Assembly: GCA_035079385.1 (NCBI GenBank)
Contig: JAVHKY010000052.1
Span: forward strand, 7,440,001 to 7,504,000
Origin: Aspidiotus rigidus
Lineage: Eukaryota; Arthropoda; Insecta; Hemiptera; Diaspididae
Length of the DNA stretch: 64,000 nucleotides
Direction: 5' to 3'
In this document: in pieces, positions 52,401 to 59,631 of the stretch
How positions within the stretch are numbered: the first letter of the stretch is position 1
Layout: each line of letters starts with the position of its first letter
The notes under the pieces: model-generated
Database searches by the model: none
Seen by the model: only the letters and a program-made list of their open reading frames with translations
Told to the model about the DNA's origin: nothing
Made by a program: the position numbers and the translations under genes

Positions 52401-53257
52401 CAATCCACACAGTACAACCGTTCTTTGGTCTCAATTGTATGTTTGGGTTGCATACATAGCCTACATGTAGAATTTTTTGGCGGTGAACACTTATGGGGTT
52501 TTATTTCATATTTTTGGTCACATTTGTCGCAGTAATATGATGCACTTAGAAACGCAGCCATACTTGTTATTAAGTCAAAGTGGTTTTTCTGTTTGTACAA
52601 ATAGATTTTCCAGTCTGCATTGTTAGCCCCTTTGTACTCGATAGAGTTCATACTCTCGCTTGAGATGACTGTTATTTGTACATTCAGTTTGTCTTCGCAA
52701 TTTTTCAAGTCCTCAAAAGTAAATTGGTCAATTCCGTTGTGTCCAATTAATTGGCATAATTTTTTAGTCAATGTGTCCTGAGCCTTTCGACCATCGCGAA
52801 TACTTTTTATTTGTCTGTGAGTATATTTCTGTCCAAAAAGTGTATCTGTGTGATATGTCAGTCCAACTATCACCGCACGGCCACCACACAAGTTGTCAGA
52901 GTTACTTATCTGTCGAACACATTTTTTGGTGTGTTTAGCATCTTTCAAGTTCAAGATTCGCGTTCCCTTTCCGCCTTTAGGTATGTGAGCCACATCTACT
53001 TGAAATATACATTCTGTGAAGACTACAGTCTGGTCACTCGTCAATATTTGAATTATTTTTCTAATCAGGTGTTCCACTATACCAGTATTGTTGCAGTATC
53101 CTGTAGAAATTTCCTGATGAAACTTTTCATTTTTCACGGTGATACATAGTTTATCTTTGCGTGAAAACCCAGTCTTATGTTGTACAAAGTCTATCAGTTC
53201 GTGCAGAGCATGAGTTACCAAGTCTTCCATACTCATTGCAGGCAGAACACGCTTCAT
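49415..53257 (-). CDS. Protein-primed family B DNA polymerase with J-domain segment
   Basis: The open frame starts at 53296 with TTG; the first ATG is at 53257. Numbers here count from 53296. An N-terminal domain (1-250) is shared with element 1. Cys/His-rich fingers follow (256-385). A J-domain-like segment (about 402-447) has LLLSQHPDKGG with HPD at 424-426. Exonuclease motifs: D503-Y-E505, GFD (D559) and Y681...D685. Polymerase motifs: DVVSLYPS (D886), KNCLNNLWG (1062-1070), YCDTDS (D1160, D1162), then KSYYYK (1202). All catalytic motifs are intact. It replicates the linear element from protein-primed ends. The frame above is separated from a SAP protein by one TAG. Confidence 0.95.
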   Translation of the reverse strand: MKRVLPAMSMEDLVTHALHELIDFVQHKTGFSRKDKLCITVKNEKFHQEISTGYCNNTGIVEHLIRKIIQILTSDQTVVFTECIFQVDVAHIPKGGKGTRILNLKDAKHTKKCVRQISNSDNLCGGRAVIVGLTYHTDTLFGQKYTHRQIKSIRDGRKAQDTLTKKLCQLIGHNGIDQFTFEDLKNCEDKLNVQITVISSESMNSIEYKGANNADWKIYLYKQKNHFDLITSMAAFLSASYYCDKCDQKYEIKPHKCSPPKNSTCRLCMQPKHTIETKERLYCVDCNRFVYNQECMDNHKKDVCPILLKCEGCNQIVKRVLYDRMYHKCGYGKCRNCLRICDLRHHKCYMQPVEQKGGKCMYGCGNCAPPRIITISLGLPTTVTTHNCVVYNMNVEETVKKNFKKLLLSQHPDKGGNHETCVKFLSSYEKIKNMSNISCQAFHSHIEEFKMLGIECENEETVEQTTEIQIELPYPVSKNCQYTEKYIFFDYETEQETGTHIPNCVCAHYFDGTKFDFETNDEFCKWLINERHIKYTCVAHYAKGFDTQFILQYCINNTIKPIVINNGTKIMYMEIKELKLRIIDSHNFVPAPLSSFPKTFGLKELKKGYFPHFFNTTANADYVGPIPDKQFYGYNTMKPDQRAAFMKWHQERVADNHIFNLKEERLSYCHSDVDLLRRGMMTFRQDFLDIANIDPLQYITIASVCLSTYRSQFLPTDAIAVINETPKDEYSKESIGWLNSFEDSNIRHALNGREVTILGERVDGFDQTTNTVYQYQGCFFHGCPTCFEADSVNPVNKTKMADLHQATVNRSAAIKDAGYELVEIYSCQWKKSQLYKIYKNPEIIEALNPRDAFFGGRTECFKLKAEGNIKYIDVVSLYPSVMYYDAYPLGHAEKIYKPRAYDLEWFGFIKCKILPPRDLYLPVLPVKVKIDNYEKLVFPLCVKCAASTQTRCTHWDDERSFVGTWTTVEVHEAMIQGYQVEKIYEVWHFERTYDLWKDYIKNFLKIKLESSPHSFASKEEYAKDIKEKLGIDLDLGKIEPNSGRRTIAKNCLNNLWGRFAMRQNMTKTQYVSDCSTFYNLLLDDKLEVSSTLFLTEEMVQMNYKSKEEFVETSYNTNLYVAAFTTANARLRLYRQMSTLDQKVIYCDTDSIVYESDGTERVNIGDSLAEWTDELGPGVYINKWLCTGPKSYYYKTNTNKECTKIKGFTLHHQNIEKLSSKAMEDIIDGNVHKVLVTDRQIVRDKNTKNLVNKDVTKTFSFKFDKRAIQTNHDTLPWGYYK
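51956..52093 (-). other. J-domain segment within the polymerase gene
   Basis: It encodes about 46 residues: a basic helix (VKKNFKKLLLSQ), HPDKGG (HPD codons at 52019-52027) and a second helix (CVKFLSSYEKIK). This is the helix II-HPD-helix III layout of DnaJ proteins, which stimulate Hsp70 ATPase. It sits between zinc-finger and exonuclease regions. Confidence 0.85.
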
Positions 53258-53317
53258 TGTAATCTTAAAATTAAACTCTTCTATGTTGAACTTCAAAATT
53301 TTTTGCGAGCTTAATTT

Positions 53318-54166
53318 CTAGACATTAATAAATTTTAATTTCAACTTATCTTTTCCTTGTTCAAAGATATCTTTATGAAACTTGAAGACCATACCACCAC
53401 CGATGATACAATCATTAGAAAAGATACTCGAGTCAAAAGGGAAGATATCGTCACAGTTTTTTCTGTTCTTCATTTTAGCAAAGAATTTCTCAGTCTTGTC
53501 ATTTTCCTTCAACAACTGGATCATCGCGAGTTTGGTAAAGTCAAAATATTTTCTAAGTCCTCGTTGCTTGGCCAAGTCTTTCAGTTCTTTGAGAGTCATA
53601 GTTTCATAGTTAGTGGTAGAGGGCCCTTCTAGAAGAGCAATCAGTTCAGCTTTCCTAAGTGTGGAATATTTTTCAAGTCCACGCTCTTTAGCTAGCTCTT
53701 CTAATTTTTTCACAGTCAGTTTCATAAGGTCACAATCGGTGGTTTCAGAGACACAATCATTCAAGAGGGCTATCAATTGAGCTTTCCTAAGTGTGGAATA
53801 TTTTCTAAGTCCACGCTCTTTAGCCAGCTCTTTCAATTTTTTTACAGTCATTTTCGTGAGGTCACAATCGGTGGTTTCATTATTTACAGCTAGTGGGTAA
53901 AAATTTTCTATGATTAAATTAAATACTCTATTTACATCCTCGCTAATATCACACTCGTTCTCTTGGATTTCCCACTCAATAACACCAAGGGAACGAACGT
54001 GGTTGCGAAGTTCATTAAGAGGCATATTAAACAAAGCTAAATCTAAATTTTCTGTTTTTGTATTTTTTTTGATGTTAGTATTATTTACAAGTGTGTTAGT
54101 ATTTACAGGTAGTTGGTCTTGAGAAAGACCGTTTTCAAAATCGCAGTCAACAATAGGCATATCCAT
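53318..54166 (-). CDS. Tandem SAP-repeat protein upstream of polymerase
   Basis: The start is the ATG at 54166; the open frame begins upstream with GTG. Three SAP/Rho-N-like repeats (TVKKLEELAKERGL with a following KAELIALL helix) lie at about residues 113-144, 157-188 and 198-228 of the open frame, and a weaker one near 57-75. The DNA repeats are visible at 53570-53880. SAP motifs bind DNA. A GGG motif near the end matches the linker that precedes the polymerase N-domain in element 1. It ends with a TAG in the same frame as polymerase, so the two could form one long product by readthrough. Confidence 0.8.
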   Translation of the reverse strand: MDMPIVDCDFENGLSQDQLPVNTNTLVNNTNIKKNTKTENLDLALFNMPLNELRNHVRSLGVIEWEIQENECDISEDVNRVFNLIIENFYPLAVNNETTDCDLTKMTVKKLKELAKERGLRKYSTLRKAQLIALLNDCVSETTDCDLMKLTVKKLEELAKERGLEKYSTLRKAELIALLEGPSTTNYETMTLKELKDLAKQRGLRKYFDFTKLAMIQLLKENDKTEKFFAKMKNRKNCDDIFPFDSSIFSNDCIIGGGMVFKFHKDIFEQGKDKLKLKFINV

Positions 54167-54190
54167 TAGCACAGGAAAAATGATCACCAC

Positions 54191-54372
54191 AATTTATAGG
54201 CAAATTGGAAAATATGAGAAAGAGAGAGAGATGTGAACAGGAGAGGAGCCTGAATAGGCAATGACTATTTCTTAGGATACGATTCCTTATATAGACGTTT
54301 TAGGCCTAAAAATCCATACAAAATAATTATATTGCGCATGCGCAGTAGCGCTCCTAGTGGTGACGCGCGCAA
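54191..54372 (-). promoter_or_regulatory. Promoter region of the SAP-repeat gene
   Basis: Two TATA candidates are present: TATAAATT (54191-54198), 25-32 bp before the ATG, and TATATAAGG (54285-54293) further up. A GA-rich run lies between. Confidence 0.5.
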
Positions 54373-55215
54373 CTAAAACATATACTCGTACACTCGTTGT
54401 CTATGTAGAGGTTCCAGAACAGCGTTTATCACCGGTGCTATTTTCTCAATTTTTCTCTTCATTCTAAGATGGTCTGAAAAATAAAATGATCTGACCGGAT
54501 CGTCAATAATATTATCCAAAATATTATATTCTTGAATATTATCCGAAAATGTTACTTTTCTCATATTCGAAAACAACGCATTCGCTACGAAATCGGGATC
54601 AAAATTATCATCATCGTCATCTGAGAGGTATAGATCTTCTTCTAGTATTTTTTTCTTTTCTTCCAGAGTCATTTTCTTGGGATAATATCTGGAAACAGGC
54701 ATCGGACGTGTTTTCTTTCGCGAAAACATTTCGTCACACGCACTACTATCGCAACCTAAGGGAGATATTTTTTCGAGTTCGAATGGTTTATCTTCGGTTC
54801 TTCGAATTTTCATTTTATGACCTAACTTAAACAAAGATTTAGGCGGAATACATTCGGGTTGTCGTGGTACCTTCACGCGCAGTTTCTCAATAGGACACTC
54901 ACTTTTTAATTCATTCACTACGAGTATACTGTCACTTGCGAGAATAGATGAAATCAAATCTTCCTTCTTCAATTTGTAATATTTTTCGATACCGTACGCC
55001 CGCGCGATATCTTTCAACGTATTTACAGATTCTAACCCTAAATCAAAATTAGGAATATCTTTGATGTTACTATTTTCTAAAGCTGAGATTAATTGTGTCT
55101 TAGTTAACTTATAATAATATTTAATATTATTTTCACGCGAGATTTCGCGAAGTTTATTTACAGTGTAGTTATAAAAACAACTATTCATAATTGATTTCAC
55201 ATATGCTTGAGCCAT
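54373..55215 (-). CDS. SAP/acidic protein
   Basis: The start is the ATG at 55215; the frame opens upstream with TTG. Two SAP/Rho-N-like repeats (VNKLREISRENNIKYYYKL and VNTLKDIARAYGIEKYYKL) are followed by basic and acidic parts with SLFKLG, RYYPKK, a DDDDD run and LRMKRKI near the end. It is the counterpart of the broken 12037-14350 region. A DNA-binding accessory role near the replication origin or polymerase is inferred. The TATA box TATAAATATA is at 55313-55322, about 100 bp upstream. Confidence 0.75.
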   Translation of the reverse strand: MAQAYVKSIMNSCFYNYTVNKLREISRENNIKYYYKLTKTQLISALENSNIKDIPNFDLGLESVNTLKDIARAYGIEKYYKLKKEDLISSILASDSILVVNELKSECPIEKLRVKVPRQPECIPPKSLFKLGHKMKIRRTEDKPFELEKISPLGCDSSACDEMFSRKKTRPMPVSRYYPKKMTLEEKKKILEEDLYLSDDDDDNFDPDFVANALFSNMRKVTFSDNIQEYNILDNIIDDPVRSFYFSDHLRMKRKIEKIAPVINAVLEPLHRQRVYEYMF

Positions 55216-55322
55216 CGTAACGTGGATGATAAGATCTTTTTCAGAGAGCAAAAAATTAGATGCGAATAGTTCAATAGCCAAACGGCAACAGAGGTCGGAG
55301 CGCTAGTGTACCTATATTTATA

Positions 55323-56188
55323 GACGAAGCCTTCCAAGCTGACTGTTGTCTCATAGCGCAACTAGCGGTGTAAACCGGAAATGACTAATCGTGCAAGTCA
55401 GGACTTGTCTGGACTTACGTACGTACTTATGCGTATTTGCGTTTGAACAGTGGATGATTCATAGCGACCTGTTGCGTTCCTATCAGTTTGTTGTTGTGAT
55501 AGTATATCTTGTTTTACCGCGCTCCATTCTTAAAGAAAAACATAATACTTATCAAAGAACGATTTTTTTTATTTTGAGTCACATACGTGCTAATCTAAAT
55601 CGTATTTCGTCGAGTTCTTTCAACACACGCGATTCGTCTTTTACACAAGCAACAACAACGCGGTTCCTGTAGAAATTTACGTAAGTATCAGCTGAGAATT
55701 GGTTAGTTCACAAAAAAAAAAGATCGAAAATACTAACCTCTTCATTTCTTTCGAGTTTTGGTGTGGACAGATCATGAGTTGGATCGTATTGCGGCCATGG
55801 AGGTGAATAAGGTGGACTCTCGTTCGGCATTATACGAATTAGTATATAAATAATACGAAAATAAAATATGATCAATACTGATTTCCTTCTTTGACCGAGG
55901 GTAAGCGCGTGTTCTTGGTACAGTAGTTCACTCTCTCTCTTCCGGCGACAGTCCTGGCGCCAGTCATAAAACCGAATTCCAGTAAGTTCTGCGCGCGATA
56001 CGTGACTTTTTGCAACAGTAGCTGCGTTTTGCGGGGGTGGGGTAATTCGCAACCTCGTGGACTGAACTGATTTTTATAGCTCACTCGTTGATTGATACCG
56101 ATCACTGGTTTGGTTAGAGAATTGTTTTAAAACCGTTAGCTTGAAGCGTTATTTTTTGTAGAAGAAAATTTTCTTCTGATTAGCAGCC
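55323..56188. other. Divergent region between the two gene blocks
   Basis: Minus-strand and plus-strand genes diverge here. A minus-strand ATG at 55830 opens a Pro-rich frame (MPNESPPYSPPWPQYDP) to 55708, with a TATA box just upstream. A GAG|GTTAGT donor (55737) and a TTTCTACAG acceptor (55667) would define a 71-bp intron and join a Cys/Arg-rich tail. A second minus-strand TATAAAA lies near 56075. I give this small gene low confidence. Confidence 0.35.
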
Positions 56189-56407
56189 ATGAATCGATCA
56201 TCGTCTTTACCGAATATTACAGCAAATACTGTAAACGAAAATAAAGAGAACATCCCGCCACTGGGACTTCCAAGACGGTGGCATTCTCTGCCTAACATGA
56301 TTAATCTCACTGAAGATGAAGAATCCATGGCGGACAGTCCACCAGTTTTATACAATCCACCACCGCGTGAAAACTTTATAATATGGCACGATTCGTGGAC
56401 AGAATAA
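56189..56407 (+). CDS. 72-aa Pro-rich protein with KEN box
   Basis: It has NKENIPP at residues 18-24, a KEN-box-type APC/C degron, an LPRRWHSLPNM segment and a C-terminal PPPRENFIIWHDSWTE. No family is recognised. It is the first plus-strand gene of the accessory block. A role at the host cell cycle is possible but unproven. Confidence 0.6.
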   Translation: MNRSSSLPNITANTVNENKENIPPLGLPRRWHSLPNMINLTEDEESMADSPPVLYNPPPRENFIIWHDSWTE

Positions 56408-56484
56408 CTTGTAAATATGTACTCTAAATAAGTACCGGTATTATATTTTTCTGACTGATTTTCTGGTCTTTTCATTTCTAAAAG

Positions 56485-56493
56485 TATATAAGG
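56485..56493 (+). promoter_or_regulatory. TATA box of the zinc-finger gene
   Basis: TATATAAGG lies about 35-40 bp before the ATG at 56526. Confidence 0.7.
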
Positions 56494-56525
56494 CGGAGTA
56501 AGTACCATCTATTTTCGTCATAATC

Positions 56526-56801
56526 ATGTCTTATACGTGCGATATTTGTCTACGGAGTTTCGCAAGTAGCGGTAATTTAACCATACATCTACGATCAACT
56601 CATAAGAATTCTCCTCAACCAGAAGTAATGTTTCCATGCGAAAAATTTTACAAGTGCAATGCTGTCTTTAGAACTGAAGAAAATCTACGATTACATGAAA
56701 AAATTCACGAAATAAGGTACGTTTGTGACGTCTGTGGGCTTCGTATATATCGTAAATGGAATTTCGAACATCATATGAGAACTAAACATCTATATAAGTA
56801 A
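56526..56801 (+). CDS. Three-finger C2H2 protein
   Basis: 91 aa with three C2H2 fingers: YTCDICLRSF to HLRSTH, FPCEKFYKC to HEKIH, and YVCDVCGLRI to HMRTKH. It is likely a nucleic-acid-binding regulator. Its last codons and stop overlap the TATA region of the next gene (56791-56801). Element 1 lacks it. Confidence 0.85.
   Translation: MSYTCDICLRSFASSGNLTIHLRSTHKNSPQPEVMFPCEKFYKCNAVFRTEENLRLHEKIHEIRYVCDVCGLRIYRKWNFEHHMRTKHLYK
56791..56799 (+). promoter_or_regulatory. TATA box in the 3' end of the finger gene
   Basis: TATATAAGT followed by AAGTG, as in other element 2 promoters; it overlaps the stop codon (56799-56801) and precedes the ATG at 56832 by 33-41 bp. Confidence 0.75.
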
Positions 56802-56831
56802 GTGATGAGGATAAATTCTCTCATTTCCTAC

Positions 56832-57263
56832 ATGGCTTTCATTTGTCAAGTACACGGCTATTGTGAACACGATCGAGTCTATTGTATGTGTCGTACTTGC
56901 TGGAATTCGGTTCTAAGAAAGATAGAAAATCGTCCTTTGCATTGTAATTACATTGTGAAAGGTAGGAGGGAAACTTATCAGTATAAATTCGAACTTGGTG
57001 TTTCAGATGATACGATTGTAAAGGGTTATTATAATTTGATTGATTCTGTTATTCATACAAATACGTACGCGACAGGTGAAGGTAGGATTGGGTCAAAATT
57101 TGAACTTACAAAAAACAAGATTTTTATTTTTCCCGAGAAGATCGATGCTGGACAAGAGATAATTCTGCACGCTCGTAATAGGAATATCGTCGACTTGAAA
57201 ATTCGTAAAGGTGAAATTGTAGCTGAATTTCGAACGAATCATCCTATTTATACGATACTTTAA
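56832..57263 (+). CDS. Cys/His-repeat protein, one repeat
   Basis: The start is the ATG at 56832, placed by promoter spacing; an ATG at 56805 lies too close to the TATA box. Residues 5-23 carry CQVHGYCEHDRVYCMCRTCW, one copy of the C-x2-H-x2-C-x-H-x4-C-x-C-x2-C module found four times in the 57634 gene. A beta-rich part follows, ending GEIVAEF, which recalls the small paralogue family. Function is unknown. Confidence 0.7.
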   Translation: MAFICQVHGYCEHDRVYCMCRTCWNSVLRKIENRPLHCNYIVKGRRETYQYKFELGVSDDTIVKGYYNLIDSVIHTNTYATGEGRIGSKFELTKNKIFIFPEKIDAGQEIILHARNRNIVDLKIRKGEIVAEFRTNHPIYTIL

Positions 57264-57455
57264 ATGGCTAAGAGAAATTTTGAATTCTGGAAACAAGTTT
57301 CCTGTCTATATGTTGATGATGAACTACAGGCTAGTTGTGTTCTAGGAAGAATGACTGAAAAAGATAGGTCTATGCTCGAGTATTATGGTTCTGAGGGAAA
57401 ACTTGAAATTCTGAATAAGATTATAAAATATGGTTACAAAGCGGAGAGCTTTTAA
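57264..57455 (+). CDS. 63-aa protein, unknown
   Basis: The ATG directly follows the stop of the previous gene. The product has FEFWKQVSCLYVDDE and a helical end. No family is recognised. It may be translated by reinitiation. Confidence 0.5.
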   Translation: MAKRNFEFWKQVSCLYVDDELQASCVLGRMTEKDRSMLEYYGSEGKLEILNKIIKYGYKAESF

Positions 57456-57460
57456 AAGAA

Positions 57461-57580
57461 ATGAAAAAAAGAACTACTCTACCAGTTTATCACGACGATG
57501 AAGAGCTTTTCTGGCGTGCGGATTCTTTTGGAAGATGGATCGAAGAAAAAATATTATTCATATCTCATACGTCTATATAA
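57461..57580 (+). CDS. 39-aa protein, unknown
   Basis: A short frame with YHDDEELFWRADSFGRWIEE. Its TAA (57578-57580) lies inside the next TATA box. It follows the 63-aa gene by 5 bp, and the two could be parts of one gene. Confidence 0.4.
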   Translation: MKKRTTLPVYHDDEELFWRADSFGRWIEEKILFISHTSI

Positions 57581-57605
57581 GTATATCGCGAAAAAATAAT
57601 CATTG
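57574..57605 (+). promoter_or_regulatory. TATA plus TCATTG promoter of the Cys/His-repeat gene
   Basis: TATATAAGT (57574-57582) and TCATTG (57600-57605), 26 bp apart, then the leader TCTTTCGAGACGGCTTAC. The upstream stop codon is within the TATA box. Confidence 0.85.
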
Positions 57606-57633
57606 TCTTTCGAGACGGCTTACTGATCACATC

Positions 57634-58482
57634 ATGGCTGCTTTCAAAGTTGATGGATTTGATGGTTTCTACTATAGATATACAAAAAACCCAGTAATCA
57701 GAGGAGAAAATAATACGATTTATTTCAATATTTGCGGGATTTATAATTTCAAGGTAGATTCAATTAGAGAAATTAAAACGGGTATTTTTCCTATAAATGA
57801 TAGTTGTTTGAATTTTAAATCAGCGTCAACGTGTTGGTTACTCGAAGAAAATAAAATTATAATTCAGGAAACTGTTTTGATAGAAGGGCAAATCGTTTTT
57901 CGAATGAAGAATAACGGAGTGCGAGATTGCCTGGAATCATCTTTCCAACTCTACATGAAATTCGAACCCACATCGTTCGTTTACGAAAAAGAAATTGAAC
58001 TAATTGAAAAAGATATTTGTCGTTTACATCCAATTTGTCAACACGATTTATATGAATGCGAGTGTATGGATTGCGGGTGCGGTGATGCTCAATGTCTTTT
58101 CATAGAATCAGTATTCAAAAAAGTTTCATGTTATTTTCACGAAAAATGTATAGAACATCGAGTTCTACTCTGTCAGTGTGTCATTTGCTATTCAGGTAAG
58201 ACTTGCGCCGATGCGATTATCAGAGATGCAAAATCGACCACGTGTTTATATCATGAAGGATTCGAGTGCGAACACGAACAGTATATCTGTCAGTGTATTA
58301 AATGTTGGGGTTCGATGATACCGTGTGAATACGCAGGTAAAAACACCGTAGGAACAGCTGATGAATGGGAATGCGAAGATCATACTGTTTGTAAACACAA
58401 GCGGCTTTTCTGCGCATGTCATGTGTGTTGGAATTATTACGATCAGTGTACTGGTTTCAAATCGCGGAAATTAATTATATAA
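57634..58482 (+). CDS. Four-repeat Cys/His protein with small beta-rich N-domain
   Basis: The start is the ATG at 57634; the longer open frame would include the promoter. The 282-aa product has an N-domain with KTGIFPI and EGQIVFRMKNN, like the small paralogue family. Four modules follow at about residues 129-154, 166-191, 204-231 and 247-272: CRLHPICQHDLYECECMDC, CYFHEKCIEHRVLLCQCVIC, CLYHEGFECEHEQYICQCIK and CEDHTVCKHKRLFCACHVCW. The regular Cys/His spacing indicates metal binding. I do not recognise it as a named domain. Confidence 0.75.
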   Translation: MAAFKVDGFDGFYYRYTKNPVIRGENNTIYFNICGIYNFKVDSIREIKTGIFPINDSCLNFKSASTCWLLEENKIIIQETVLIEGQIVFRMKNNGVRDCLESSFQLYMKFEPTSFVYEKEIELIEKDICRLHPICQHDLYECECMDCGCGDAQCLFIESVFKKVSCYFHEKCIEHRVLLCQCVICYSGKTCADAIIRDAKSTTCLYHEGFECEHEQYICQCIKCWGSMIPCEYAGKNTVGTADEWECEDHTVCKHKRLFCACHVCWNYYDQCTGFKSRKLII

Positions 58483-58522
58483 AAATTTTTTCATACAGTT
58501 TTGTGGGGTCGGGAATCACGAC

Positions 58523-58558
58523 TATATAAGTGAGTGCACTGCAGAAAAATAATCATTG
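58523..58558 (+). promoter_or_regulatory. TATA plus TCATTG promoter (right inverted repeat)
   Basis: TATATAAGT (58523-58531) and TCATTG (58553-58558), 30 bp apart. Confidence 0.8.
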
Positions 58559-58563
58559 TCATC

Positions 58564-58914
58564 ATGTTTAAAATTAAATCTCATTCTGTGGGAAATTTCA
58601 GATATAATTACGATACATACAAACTAAAAAAAAATAAAAATAAAGTTGTCTTCCACATTCAAGATAATACTATTTTCAAACCAGGAATTAACGAAATACA
58701 TTCAGGAATATATCCATTCAGAAAACATACCAAAAAATTAAACATCTTCTCCACAATATTAAAATCTCAAGAACTAAACGATTACGACATAATGTTATGC
58801 GCTCTATTAATAGATAAACATGGCGAAATTATTTTCGAATTTGATAACCTAAACAACGATCCTTTCATCTCACTAAACCAAACAGAAATTTTCATAACAT
58901 TAAGAAACGACTAA
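58564..58914 (+). CDS. Inverted-repeat protein, dUTPase-like-fold candidate (right copy)
   Basis: The product matches the left-end copy residue for residue and is transcribed outward to the right end. The two copies give the element a double dose of this gene, and the inverted repeats keep them alike during replication. Confidence 0.75.
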   Translation: MFKIKSHSVGNFRYNYDTYKLKKNKNKVVFHIQDNTIFKPGINEIHSGIYPFRKHTKKLNIFSTILKSQELNDYDIMLCALLIDKHGEIIFEFDNLNNDPFISLNQTEIFITLRND

Positions 58915-59057
58915 CTCCAAAAAAATATTCTCTCACACTCACGGGATGTCCGGTCTACTCATTTTCAAAAGTGAACTCCAAAAAATATTCTCTCACACAC
59001 ACGGGACGTCCGGTCTACTCATTTTCAAAAGTGGGCCAGACGTCCTTTCCTACTACT

Positions 59058-59063
59058 TAACTT
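59058..59063. repeat. Right 6-bp target duplication TAACTT
   Basis: Exact repeat of 41085-41090. Confidence 0.9.
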
Positions 59064-59492
59064 ATACAATGGGCGTGACGCTCTTGATGGGTTTTGAATT
59101 ACTGTGAGATAAAAAATCGTGAATTACTCATGCGACAAGTATTTTTTTTCTGCTTGTACGTGCTATTTCTTCTTTCCTTCGTTGATACTGAAGAGAAACG
59201 CTTACACAAAAAAGCAATAAAAATGGTGTTCCGATACTATATGAAATAACTTTTATTGCAGAAAAAAAAAAAAGGAAGACGTTCAAGGTAGTCAGACCTC
59301 GATTGCTGAATAGTTGGTCGTCGCTGGATGTTCTTCATCAACGACATTGTAAATATTATTGGCATTGAATTACGCCGCCCTGATCCATGTTTCTCTCAAT
59401 CTGGACAAGGGATGACTTCTTTCGAATCATTTTAACTTTAAAAATCATTCGAGAAAACACAACACCTACTACGCCCATAATATTATATACCC

Positions 59493-59631
59493 TACAGTCT
59501 GTTCCACGAGAGTTTGGTATTATAAATCACGGGGAACCCGCATTCCATTCGCATTCCGTAACATAAAATAAGCGTGAGTGATGTGGGTTGCCTATCCTCT
59601 ATAATACCAAACTCTTGTGGAACAGACTGTA
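59493..59631. mobile_element. Small MITE with TACAGTCTG ends
   Basis: Arms TACAGTCTGTTCCACGAGAG and AACTCTTGTGGAACAGACTG are inverted, 139 bp overall. TA at each end suggests a Tc1/mariner-type origin. Confidence 0.8.

Larger units (their letters stand above)
41091..59057. mobile_element. Element 2: complete Polinton/Maverick-like element
   Basis: Length 17,967 bp with inverted repeats starting AGTAGTAGG and 6-bp TSDs. It has the full Polinton set: protein-primed polymerase, integrase, packaging ATPase, adenain-type protease, a capsid candidate and a penton-like gene. Minus-strand genes run from 55215 down to 41234; plus-strand accessory genes run from 56189 to 58914; the two blocks diverge from about 55300-56190. 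The inverted repeats seem identical apart from a 13-bp gap, so insertion was recent. The only clear lesion is the shift in the penton-like gene. Confidence 0.95.
58505..59057. repeat. Right terminal inverted repeat
   Basis: 553 bp, reverse complement of 41091-41656 apart from a 13-bp gap. It ends CCTACTACT, followed by TAACTT. Confidence 0.92.

Noticed and set aside
51287..53149. Several plus-strand frames within the polymerase region
   Set aside because: All are antisense to intact polymerase coding sequence.
56149..56508. 119-codon minus-strand frame
   Set aside because: Antisense to the KEN-box gene, without motifs or a TATA box.
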